A DNA stretch of 64,000 nt from Blastobasis lacticolella (lineage: Eukaryota; Arthropoda; Insecta; Lepidoptera; Blastobasidae). The stretch spans positions 21,311,712 to 21,375,711 of the forward strand of contig LR990041.1 of NCBI GenBank assembly GCA_905147135.1, given 5' to 3'. The notes beneath the pieces are model-generated. The model worked only from the letters and a program-made list of their open reading frames with translations, had not been told where the DNA came from and ran no database searches. A program made the position numbers and the translations under genes. Shown one piece after another: positions 31,155 through 42,026 of the stretch. Within the stretch, counting starts at the first letter, position 1, and each line of letters begins with the position of its first letter.

Positions 31155-34090
31155 TTATTCAACGGTTGAAAAATCCTTTAAAACATGATGTCGGAGACTT
31201 TTTTTGAATAACGGAAACGATTGAATGTCTTTTATGTCCTTTGGAAGACAGTTATATAACTGTGCGCCTTCAAAAGTAAGGTTCTTTTTTCCATAATTTG
31301 TTCGAGGTGATCGTAAACAAATATTATGGGATCTTCTAGTGAGTCTATTTTGTACTTGGATGTTTGTAGTGAAGGTAATATGTGTATGTATCTTTTTGTG
31401 TAATATTTTTCTTATTAATATGCATGTAGTGTATTTATAAGTCTGAGTGATCGTCATAATTTTAGTTTCGCTATAGACTTGACTGGAAGTGGCATGGTAG
31501 TCGTAGTGGAATAATAGTTTGACAATTTTATTTTGAGCTACTTGTAGTCTATTTAGGTTGGTTTTAGCGGCGGTACCCCATATTTCCACGAGATAGTCTA
31601 GGTGTGGTTTAATTAAGGAATTGTAAATAAGATACCGCACTCGCTTCGGTAAACAGCGCACAATAGGGCGGACTGTACCAGCAAGTTGTGACAGCTTGGA
31701 ACATAGTTTTTCCAGGTGAGGTTTCCACGACAATTTACTATCAAGTAACAGGCCTAGATACTTTTCCGAAGAGACCTCACCTAGAACTTCTCCATTGATT
31801 GTTAGTGGTTGAAAATTAGGAATTATTTTGTTTTTAGCCGCAAATACTATATAATTACTTTTGGTCGCATTAATTGTCAGTAAATTGTCTTGGAACCAAG
31901 TGTTCAGGACTTTTAGATCGTCATTTGCTTGTTGTGATATGGTTTCAATTGACTTGCCAAAGTAAAAAAGACTTGTATCATCTGCGTATAAAGATATGTC
32001 TCCATTTAAAGATAGTTTGTGGATGTCATTGATGTAAATCAGGAAGAAAAGTGGTCCCAGGATGGAGCCCTGAGGAACGCCATAGGTAACCAGTTCCGGC
32101 TCCGAAATAATGTTTTCAATTTTGACAACTTGGTGTCGGTTTGAAAGATATGACTCAATAATATCGTAGGCGGTTCCAGAAATTCCGATCTGCCTCAGCT
32201 TTCCCAGCAGCAGCCTGTGACTTACAGTATCGAATGCTTTTTTTAAATCAATAAATAAGCCTAGAGCTAAGTTTTTCTGATCAATATTGTTTTTAAGTTT
32301 GGTTACAAGGTCAACAGCTGCGCTCAGTGTATTCGAAGCAGGTCGAAATCCGTATTGTTTCGGAAATAAAAAGTTAATCGATGACAGGTAAGTAAATAGT
32401 CTACTGTAAATTATCTTCTCGTATATTTTTGATAATATTGGCAAAACCGAGATAGGTCTATAGTTTCCTGGGTCAGATCTACTACCAGTCTTATATATGG
32501 GGGTCACTTTTGCAAGCTTAAGAGCATTTGGAAAAACCCCTAGGTCTAAGCAATTGTTTATACACTGCGCTATGTCAGGGGCAACAAGATCCTTAAGACA
32601 TTTTATTATTTTAGTACTTATTAAGTCGATACCACAGCTAGTATTTATATTAAGATTATCAATTATTTTACTGACTTCTATTGCTGTGGTATGTGTAATT
32701 ATGGATAGTTTTGTTGCAGTGTCCTGAGTAACTTTATCGGGGTGAGTGTTTGTGTTATCTTTACTTAGGCTTTGTGTGATTTTTAATGCTAGGCTTTCTC
32801 CAGTAGTAGAGAAGAATGAATTGAGACCTTGGCAAATCAATTTTGGGTCTTTGGTTATTGTGCCTTGGGGTGTATGCAACTTTGATGGTGCACAGTTAGA
32901 TTTGCTTTTATTGCTTGCTAATTCTTTGATTAAGCTCCATATTTTTAGAGGACTTTTCTCACATTTTTTGAAGGCTTTATTGTAGTAGCTACTTTTGGTG
33001 TTTTGTATAATATCGGCCACTTTTTTTCTTTGATTTTTGAACTCCTTTTGCACTTTCTCGTCGCTAGGGGTAGCTTTGTGTTTCTGCCAGAGGAGGTTTC
33101 TATCATTGATTGCGGATATTATGTTCTTGTTAATCCAATCACTTCGAGGTAGGTTTTGTACTTTAGTTTTTGTTGTTCTGCTTTCAGTTATTGCTGATAT
33201 TAATCTTCGTTCTAAATCTTCATATCTGCCACTTTCCAGCGGTCCCATTTCTTTTACTAGTTTGTAAAGTTTCTTGTAATCTGTTGCTTGGTATTGGATT
33301 CTTTTGATTGGTTTTGGTTTAAATTGGTGTATTTCAAGGTAGATTTGTTTATGATCCGACATTGCGGATTCTACAATGCTCATATGGAATTTATTATACT
33401 TTAGGTTAGTGCAAACATGATCTATTATTGTTTTAGAAGTATCTGTTTCCCTAGTACAGTGCCGTTCTTCTGTCTTGTTTAATAATACGAAGCTATTATC
33501 TTTCAGTACGTCTTTGTAATCACGAATTGTCTTTTTGGCTTGAAGCAGATCTAGGTTAAAATCTCCAAATACGACTGCTCGTTTCCGTTTAGAAAGCTGC
33601 GAAGAATACGTTTCTAGAAACTCGGACAATCTTGGCCTCTCTGGCCTGTATATAGCACCAATATCTAGACAGAATTTATCTATATGTATCCACAGGTAGT
33701 GATAATCATCATTTTCACAGATATTTTCAATTAGGTTATGTTTTAGATTGTTATGAACGTAGATGGACGTTCCTCCACCTCTAGTGTTAGTCCTGAAACT
33801 GTAATAGTGTGAATAATTCTGTAGCTGTAGTTTTTTTGCTTCATCTTCCGTTTTGATCCAAGTTTCGGTAAGTATCACTACATGTACAATACTATTCTCA
33901 AATGATTTAAGTATACATCTTAGTTCGTCAAGTTTACCGGGTTTTACAATGCTCTTCACATTAGCATAGAAACATTTTAGGGATTTCTTGTCCTTGACCA
34001 AATTAACGTAATTGTTCGTAATATTGTACGTTATATTGCCCGATGCATCGTCAATGTCAGCCAAGTTCGTTGTGCTTAAATTTAGTTTTT
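31155..34090 (-). CDS. LINE ORF2: endonuclease plus reverse transcriptase, open
   Basis: About 970 codons without a stop. The N-terminal APE-type endonuclease has LKCFYANVKSI, VVILTETWI, FGDFNLDLLQ and ESAMSDHKQI. The RT has YKTGSRSDPGNYRPISVLPI, FRPASNTLSA, FIDLKKAFDTVSHRLLL, GVPQGSILGPLFFLIYIND and the catalytic LYADDTSLFY, followed by a thumb-like C-terminus (LRHHVLKDFS). No ATG opens the frame: 34064 is TTG and the frame runs back over the ORF1 stop, so translation probably depends on reinitiation or shifting. Together with ORF1 this is a nearly full-length CR1/Jockey-group element. Confidence 0.85.
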
Positions 34091-34969
34091 TGATGGGAAT
34101 GTTGTTATTTCAGGGATACCTTTTATATATTTTATTGACAAGTTTTCTTCGCCATTTTCAGTTCGAGTTTTTAATTCTTCTCTTAATTTAAGAATATATT
34201 TTTGTTGGCACGGCGTTGAGTCAGAATATACTTTTATGGAGTCTTTTGTAATTTTAGTTCTATTTCGTAAGATTTCTTTTGCTATTTCTTGTTTTGAAAA
34301 ACAGACTTTCAAAGCACGAGCTTTATTTGGTACATATTTTCCCAGTCTTATTATTTTTATGGGCTCTTCGGATATTGGTGCCACCGACCTTATTACATCC
34401 ATTACTGATGTTCTGTCATGTTGAGATCTTTCTGTACGCTCTTTTGTATGAAGTTCTGGTATTCCTTGCACAATGACATTTTTTACCCGTTGAGATCGTT
34501 CATGTAGTTCGGATATCATGTTTTCATATAGTAGCTGAGACTCCGACAATATGGGTGATGTAGTCTTCAAAATTTCAATATCATTCTGTATCGAAGAAAT
34601 TTTTTGTTCAGTATCAGTTTTAAAGTTTGTTATATTGGCAATTTCTTCTTTGATTTTTAGTTGTTCGAGGACTAGTTGATCAGTGGTGGTTTTGATTTGC
34701 CCTACTTGGGCTTTTATGGATGACACGTCCTGGAAAATTGCATCCATTTGTTCTTTTTGTGTTTTAGTGAAGTTAGTTAGTAAAGATGTAATTTTCTCTT
34801 CAAAATCTTCAAATTTCGATGATATGTCATCTCCATGTTTGCGTTTGCTCCTAAACGTACATTTATCCATTTCAGTTTCCATGTTAGTTGAAGCTCTCAA
34901 GTCAGGTTGTGACCCGGACATACCACAGAGTCGGCCACTTCCAGTCGTCGGAGATCTTTGTACGTTCAT
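34082..34969 (-). CDS. LINE ORF1: coiled-coil RNA-binding protein
   Basis: 295 residues from an ATG at 34969. Low-complexity start with GMSGSQPDLRAST, then a long coiled coil (FEDFEEKITSLLTNFTKTQK through LETTS-like heptads, about residues 55-140). The C-terminal nucleic-acid-binding half has SQRVKNVIVQGIPE, IIRLGKYVPNKARALKVCF and VYSDSTPCQQKYILKLREEL. This is like the ORF1 proteins of lepidopteran LINEs that resemble the baculovirus FP domain. It ends where ORF2 begins. The 5' UTR reaches about 35245. Confidence 0.8.
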   Translation of the reverse strand: MNVQRSPTTGSGRLCGMSGSQPDLRASTNMETEMDKCTFRSKRKHGDDISSKFEDFEEKITSLLTNFTKTQKEQMDAIFQDVSSIKAQVGQIKTTTDQLVLEQLKIKEEIANITNFKTDTEQKISSIQNDIEILKTTSPILSESQLLYENMISELHERSQRVKNVIVQGIPELHTKERTERSQHDRTSVMDVIRSVAPISEEPIKIIRLGKYVPNKARALKVCFSKQEIAKEILRNRTKITKDSIKVYSDSTPCQQKYILKLREELKTRTENGEENLSIKYIKGIPEITTFPSKN

Positions 34970-35245
34970 AATGTAAACAAGTTGCGGTGTAGGTACTTAC
35001 TGCGCTAGCGCTTCCACCGCACCGTATCGAGAGCGTACGAGCGGGACAAAAAATCGCTGTCCGTCTTATTTTCCCCGCAAGGGAGGCGAAGAGCGGCTAT
35101 CGCGCACTTCGATAAGATCACAAAACCACGTACACTCCACAGTTTACTATTTACCGCACGTTTAGTATTAATAAGGTTCAATTTAGAAATGCACTATTTT
35201 TATAATTTGTTTAGAAAATGATCGACACGTCTACTCTCAACACTC

Positions 35246-37525
35246 GCCCACGGCACCTTTGCCACACCATTTGGTCGATACCAGTTTTTACGGCTACCAT
35301 ACGGTAGAAATTGCGCAACTGAAGTATTCCATGCGAAATTGCGACAATATTTAGAATGTTTAGACTGAGTGCCAGTCTTTTATCGACGATATAATAGTGT
35401 GGGTCGTACTAAGCAAGAGCATGATAGTAGGTTGCATGCGTTGCTTAATCGTGCAAGAGAGATAGGCATAAAATTTAATAGGGATAAATGTAAATTTTGC
35501 GTTCTCACCGACACTCAACAGCGCTACGCGCAAATAGAAAAAGTGATGTTGGCCATTTTGTTTGCTGTAGAGCGATTACGACAATATATTTATGGTAGAT
35601 CGGAAGTTACGGTACAAACGGATCATAAACCACTAGAAGGAGTCAGTTCCAGCTAGATTACAACGCGTGATGTAAGAATGCCTTGGAACCTGGGAAGTTT
35701 ATGTACATCGCCGACACGCTGTCACGGGCGCCCCTCGCCGACGTCATGCAGGACAGACTTAGCGAGGAAGTCGAAGCTCAACAATGCATGATGATTGATC
35801 AAATTCAATACAGTAACAGCAAGTTAGAATTAGTGAAGCGCGAAACGAGAATAGATGCCGATTGCCTGTTATTAATTGAGTACATAACAAAGGGCTGGCC
35901 AAGGAACAGATACGATATGAAAAGCAGTGTAAAAGTATTTTGACCTTATCTTAATATATAAACAGAATAATTTTCAAGGGCAACTGTACCTTTATTTCTC
36001 GTAATATGCGTTAGGAAATGTTATCGCGCATCCACGAAGGTCACCTCGGCATAGAGAGGTGCAAAAGGCGTGCCCGCGACGTCATGTTCTGGCCTGGGCT
36101 GTCGGGCGACGTAGAGCGCGCGGTGCGCCGCTGCGCCGCGTGCGCCCTGCGCGCCCCGCGCCCGCGCCGCGACACGCTGTTGCAGCACCAGGTACCAAAG
36201 GTACAAAATGTAAGGATAAATTAGGCTCGAATATATTTGAATATAGGAAAAAATATTATATTGTACTCGTGGATTACTTTTCAAACTACGTAGATGTGAA
36301 TAATATAGCTTGTAATAACATAATAAAATATTTAAGGGATCAATTTTCTAGACACGGTATACCGTCAGAATTAGTTACAGACAACGTTCCAGCTTATCGC
36401 TCGTATGACTTCAACAAATTCATGAAATCCTGGGAAATACGGCACGTTACATCTTCGCCACACTATCCATAGTCCAATGGCTAAAGTGAAAGGACTGTTC
36501 CAACGATTATAAACTTATTGAGAAAATGCGTGGACACTGGAGACGATATTTATATTAGTTTATTAAATTATAGAACCACACCCCGTAATGGTATAGAGTC
36601 TCCATCTCAGATATTGATGGGCCGACGTCTAAATACTAAATTACCAGTTAATCAATAATTGCTTACAGAAGTGACTGATAATAAACGCAATTATGAAGCA
36701 ATAATGGCTCAAAAGTTCATAGACAAAAGTTACTACGATAGGTCAGCTAGAGATGGATAACCTAAAACCTGGCTGTAAGGCTACATTAGTTGATTCAGGT
36801 CAACGAAAATCGGTTACTATCGTAGCGTCCACAGCGGCGCCACGTTCGTTGGTGGTTCAAGACGCGCGGGGGTGTCTGTACCGCCGCATGCGCGCCGCAG
36901 GCTGCCGAGCCGGCTGCGGAGATGCCGCCGCCCGCGTCCGCGCCATTAAAAACAGAGCCCTCGTCGCTTGAACCACAAGCGACTTGATAAAGGCCACAGG
37001 TATTAAGAGTGTTAGCACTGCCGTCGAACGGCAACAGAGTACCATGATGACTCGGTCAAAGTTAAAAACACGAATTGCCCAACAACATCTAAGTTAAGTG
37101 GTATCTACCTTTTAAGTACTTAATGTTATCTATTTGTTACAGACCTACCTTGCGGCTCCATTATATCTATAAGTTAGGATAGGTACCTGAGTATAGTAAC
37201 TTTATGATTATATTATGTAACTATCAGTTCAATGGTACCAAGTTATTGTATTGTATTAAGTACCTACCTCATATAAAAATGTATTTAGGCTAATAATTAA
37301 GAAGGACTTAGATTAAATTCATGTTACATAATTCTGGGACTCATTAACTAAGAGACATCTTAGATTTATTCATCTAAATTGTTCTGTGTAATGAAGTGAA
37401 GCTCTGCCTTCTGCTCGTGAAACTTTACTTAACACTGATTTTTTTAACATACATTTTTAATGTACAATGTTCAGTTGACATAATAAACAGTGTTAATCGA
37501 ACTCTTGTGTGTTTCACTTGCTACA
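35246..37525 (+). mobile_element. Ty3/gypsy element, right part: RT, RNase H, integrase, 3' LTR end (decayed)
   Basis: Frames are broken but ordered. RT: TFATPFGRYQF and DDIIVWGRTKQEHDSRL near 35260-35430. RNase H: YAQIEKVMLAILFAVERLRQ and TDHKPLE near 35520-35640. Integrase zinc finger: GHLGIERCKRRARDVMFWPG near 36025-36100. Integrase core: VDYFSNYVDV, GIPSELVTDN and SSPHYP near 36265-36470. The LTR end (TTAATCGAACTCTTGTGTG, then CTTGCTACA at 37517-37525) matches 8608 and 49300. With 8490-8803 and 27772-28302 it forms one element split by the viral insert and by LINEs. About 100 residues of RT are missing at the LINE side. Confidence 0.8.
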
Positions 37526-37704
37526 TGTACATCATAACATTGTGTTATAAAGTTAGCGCTCTTGAAAAGGAAATAGACAATCATAATGCTCTGATTGCGA
37601 ACAAAAATAAGGCGTGTAAACTTGGTTAAACAGTTTATTGATGAAAAGAATATACAATTACAGTTTACTTAGCACTATTTAACACGATTTACATTAAAAG
37701 GTAA

Positions 37705-37985
37705 AAAAAAGGTTGGCCGTGTGGTGTCCGGCGGAGTAGAATAGCACCAACCCTTTACACTCATGGGTATCGTACAAGGCGACTAATGTTTTCGAGGCAA
37801 AAAATCAAGAGTCTACGTAGTCTGGAAAATGGGCAGCAACATTTTCCATCGTTATATTTAAACACTGCGATCTCCAACCCGCCTGCCAAGCGTGGAGATT
37901 ATTATACCCTCCCTTTTCGTAGGAGAGGCTCTAAGTCATGCAGTGGACTGTTACGGGCTGTGATGATGATGATGACATTCAAAGG
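37705..37985 (+). repeat. LINE 3'-end fragment with (TGA)n tail
   Basis: GGCCGTGTGGTGTCCGGC, CACTCATGGGTATCGTACAA, ATCTCCAACCCGCCTG and a GTGATGATGATGATGAC tail. It is an inverted partner of 8110-8450. CR1-like 3' ends of this kind are common in Lepidoptera. Confidence 0.65.
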
Positions 37986-38164
37986 TAGGTAAAGCGAGGG
38001 GCAACGAATAATTGCTCTTTACTACGCGAGCCGGAGTCTTGGAGTGGCCCACAGATTACCTACTATAGATCAGATAAGAAACGTCCATAGAGACAAGGAC
38101 GTCGTAGAGAAAACCGCCAGCATCGGTTTTGACGTATAGTTTGACATCATTATTTTGACAAGTG

Positions 38165-39378
38165 CTAGTGCTGCGGCCATGGACTTACTACTCAAAGGGA
38201 CTGCGCACTGCTTTGACTAAAACCGGGCAGAGCGAGAGTCACCATCGATAGTCCTGTGTCCCTTTCTAGTATTGCCACCATTGTTGATGCAAAGTCCGAA
38301 TTATTTTTATTATTCGGCGCGGACACCGACCTCAGGGCCAGGCAGAGCCGGACCGGGTGCAACCTGAAGGTCACGTTTTCACCAGGGTCCAGCTCAAGCT
38401 TAGGTACCCTGCTACTCGGAAACTATTGGCTCTAGAACACTAGTTCCTAGAGTGAAATGATAGCACTCCTCGAAATCATCATTTCGTATGACAGCTGTCA
38501 ATGTTAAATTTTTTATAAATCGGTACCCATTGGTCCTAAAACACTAGTTTCTAGAGATATATGATAGTACTTGTTGAGATCTACATTTCGAATGACAGCT
38601 GTCAAACTTTGAACTGAAATAACTCCTAAACTATTGGTGCTATAACACTCGTTCCTAAAGAAAAATGATAGTGTTCGTCGAGATCTACATTTCGCATGAC
38701 AGCTGTCAAACTTAGAACTGTTGTAACTCGGAAACGATTGGTCTAAGAACACTAGTTCCTAGAGCAACACGATAGTACTCATCGAGATCTACATTTTGGA
38801 TGACAGTTCTAAGTTTGACAGCTGTCATACGAAATGAAGATCTCGACGAGTACTATCAAATCTCTTTAGAAACTAGTGTACTAGAACCAATGGGTTCCGA
38901 GTTATAACACATTTAAGTTTGACAGCTGTCACCCGAAATGTAGATATCGACGAGTACTATCACTTCTCTTTAGAAACTAGTGTTGTAGGATAAATTGTTA
39001 CCGAAGTCTTTTATTTGTTTTGTGGAACAAAACAAATAAAAGAGTAATAATTATGTCGACGATGAGTTAATAATTATGTCGACTCGACGTTTGTCGGAGA
39101 AACATTCAGTAGATCAAAAGGTATTTTGACAACTACTTTTCGGATTGTACGGATTACCTCATAATAATACCAAATTCACGGTAAATATATTTCTCCAATA
39201 ATGGCAATACCAAACATAACACTTGTCAATTTAGAATGACGGTGATTATGCCAATAACATTGTGTTTACACTGTTAGAAAGGGACAAAGGACTATCGATG
39301 GTGACTCTCGCTCTGCCCGGTTTTAGTCAAAGCAGTGCGCAGTCCCTTTGGGTAGTAAGTCCATGGCTGCGGCATAGC
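38165..39378. mobile_element. Foldback element with about 100-bp inverted ends and internal tandem units
   Basis: The left arm (38175-38270, CATGGACTTACTACTCAAAG ... TCCCTTTCTAG) is repeated inverted at 39280-39375. Between 38410 and 39000 lie about four direct and two inverted units of 105-112 bp. Each has GGAAACTATTGG-, ACACTAGTTCCTAGAG-, GATCTACATTTCG- and TGACAGCTGTCA-type blocks. A separate perfect hairpin is at 39008-39042 (CTTTTATTTGTTTTG and complement). No transposase is present. Confidence 0.75.
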
Positions 39379-39693
39379 CTCCTTCATGGCTGTGGTCATA
39401 ACGACGTGCTGCGGTCATAACGATATTAGCATCTATCACGTGCATGATGTCACATCGATTCCATGTTCTCGATTTTCATATTGTACTTTATTATTACTGA
39501 TTTCCAATTCCGATTAATTTGTTTTATTAGTTATAAGTTTGTTAATTTGTTAGTTTAATTAAAAACACATTGAAGATCAATTCAGTGGATCTGTGAATCG
39601 TTTTGTGATTATGCAATGGACGAGTAAAAGTAAAATAAAAAATTTAGAACCCAAAGAATTACTTTCATTGTGTTTGGAAAGTCGGAGCGTCGC

Positions 39694-39960
39694 CGCGTCG
39701 GTAGTCTAGTGGTTCAGAAGACCGACTCGTAAGCGAGAGGTACCGGGTTTGTACTGAGTGCCTATACCTATGACTCATTTCTGAGTTATGTACATTAGTT
39801 AAACACTAACCAATGCTCGTATGGTGAGGGAAAACATCGCGATGAAACCTGCATTTTCAGTTAACTCAATGTTGGGACGTCAATGAAAGGCCGAGATCGA
39901 TAGCTGACTGCGTTAAGTAAATGTGTATCTACCATCATTTACAGTATTATTTAGACAAAT
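39694..39960 (+). repeat. tRNA-derived SINE
   Basis: A-box-like GTAGTCTAGTGGTTCAGAAG and a decayed B box ACCGGGTTTGTACTG, then the family tail ATTTCTGAGTTATGTACATT and GAAACCTGCATTTTCAG. The body is shared with 2985-3215 and 46690-46950. Confidence 0.7.
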
Positions 39961-40039
39961 ACCTTACACTTTTCCCCCTTAACTAAAGAAACTTACGATC
40001 TAAGAATACAGAATAAGCTAAGACAATATTACCTAATGC

Positions 40040-41600
40040 AATTAGGTTAATTTAGCGTTAGCACGTTTATACGCAAGAAGCGAGCGGCTTGTGGCATTCG
40101 GAGGAGGCGGAGTCGGCGGGCGCGGCGTGCCGGCGGCGACGGGCCCGCGGTCCCTGGCGGGGCCCGGCGACCCCGGCACGGCCGCCCCCGGCGACCCCGG
40201 CTCGTCCGACGCGTCCTTAAATGTGTCGTCGGCACCATCGCCACCTGACTCCTCATTTTCCGAGTCGGGCAAGTTGTCAGGATCCGCACGGGCGGTACTC
40301 GTCCTACTCAATGAGTATCGATTCTTAGGGCCAACTTGGATTTACTGATCCTGGTGGCGACGCCATTGAGACTATTACTTTATTTTCAAACGTAAATAAT
40401 ACTTTCTATAAACAAAATGTGGAGACAGTTTTAAGACGCGTCACTCCTCGGCGGCGGTCGCGCCAAGAATGGCCGCCACTCCGCCCGAGTCGTGCCGTCG
40501 AGACTCTGTCAGCACGCCCCACCAGAGGGCGCACTCCCACTTCCGTTTTCTTCGTCATGAGTCCGTACTATTTGACCACATGATTCCATACTATTGACCG
40601 CATCCGTCATATATATAATAATATAATAAAATAATAACTTAATAATCTGGTGTTCTTTTTTCAGGGTGCCAAAGAAAACCATGGACCACCGAAAAACTAT
40701 TAGACGTTATGAATAAAATTCGAAAAGCTAGGGTGTCCATGACTTCCAACCAATCCAGGACAGCAATGGATTACTACTGGCTCTCAAAGTATAATATTAT
40801 GGTTCCTATTATTCCTATCTATATAATCTGCTACACAGTCACATCTCTAATATCTAGACACTACTTACTATTGAGATTACATAGTAAGAAGTCGTCAATA
40901 AGTTACAAGTTTAAAGTTTATTTTTGTCTTAAATGCTATCAATGTTATAGGTACTCACAATATAAATAATTGTATACTTACTGAATTTGTTGCGACTAAA
41001 AATTTCTTTTTTAAATAAAAGTGATGTTTAATAATTAGTTCTTTTTATCTTAAGTACCTAACGTCACCTAACTCATGGTCACTCTAGCCAAACATTATAT
41101 CCCGTTTATCAAAACGGCTAAATAACGTTCAGCTAAGTAGCTGAACGTTACATTCAACTACTAGGCTAGTTATCCTTTAGCCATTCAATTGCATGCCGGC
41201 GTTTAATTACGGGCTAGCCTTCTCATTAAACGGCTGATTTATTCAGATGGCTGCGACAGATACACATCCATAAAGAAGAATAGTTTACTTTTAATAGGTA
41301 ATAGGATTATATTGTTGTCAGCTTGCTTCAGTCCACTAGATACTGGGTTTACGTCCAGCTATAACAACAAAAGTAATAACTTTGATAAAGACATGCTGTA
41401 TTTTAAGAAGGCCGCTTCTTGTTTTGTTTACATCTGGGGCTCTATTTTTGAATTGCCCGCCTCGATTCGAACGGTTTTCAATTTTGATTTTCAGCATGAA
41501 AAATTCGATATTTTGATGCATCATGCTGATTTTCTCTATTTAGAACCATACTCTTTCGGTGTAGCCAATGTGATTTGAAAAATATTGAATTTTTTATACT
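40040..41600. other. GC-rich remnant followed by AT-rich DNA, no assigned gene
   Basis: 40080-40300 is a GC-rich Pro/Gly/Asp-coding block open on both strands, probably a transposon remnant. A frame near 40670-40970 opens after TTTTTTCAG and reads KPWTTEKLLDVMNKIRKARV, but no domain can be assigned. An 11-bp-arm palindrome (ACGTTCAGCTA and complement) lies at 41126-41150. Confidence 0.45.
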
Positions 41601-42026
41601 TAATTGAAAAATGTTCGATGCGAGCGTTTCAAGAATAGAGTCCCTGGCTTAACCAAAACTCATAAAAGACGATTGACGCGAAGGCCGCCCAGTAACAATG
41701 GCTATAAAGACTAATGTAATAATAATCTGTCTAGACTGACCTCTCTTATTTGGTTATGGAAATAATGTATTAAAATGTATGTGTAGTTGCATCATTGTTC
41801 GTTGAAATTTACATTCTGTGTTTCTTATAAAATTCTAGACACAGTGTTATGTAGCGTGATTAATACAGCAAGTCGTAATATTAGGTATTGTATGTTCACC
41901 AAATAAGGCAAATATTTATTCGGCCATACAAAGCGATTAAGTCATTTGATATTGCAATATTTATTGCCATTGTAGAATTAATATAATAAAAAATGTTTTG
42001 TGGGTGAAACTCGTTTGCCTTAAAAA

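Noticed and set aside
38410..39000. CRISPR array
   Set aside because: Units of about 110 bp with inverted members in a eukaryotic foldback element; there are no unique spacers of regular length.
40042..40348. Pro/Gly-rich coding genes on both strands
   Set aside because: Open frames in three overlapping readings follow from GC-rich composition. There are no motifs, splice sites or promoter.
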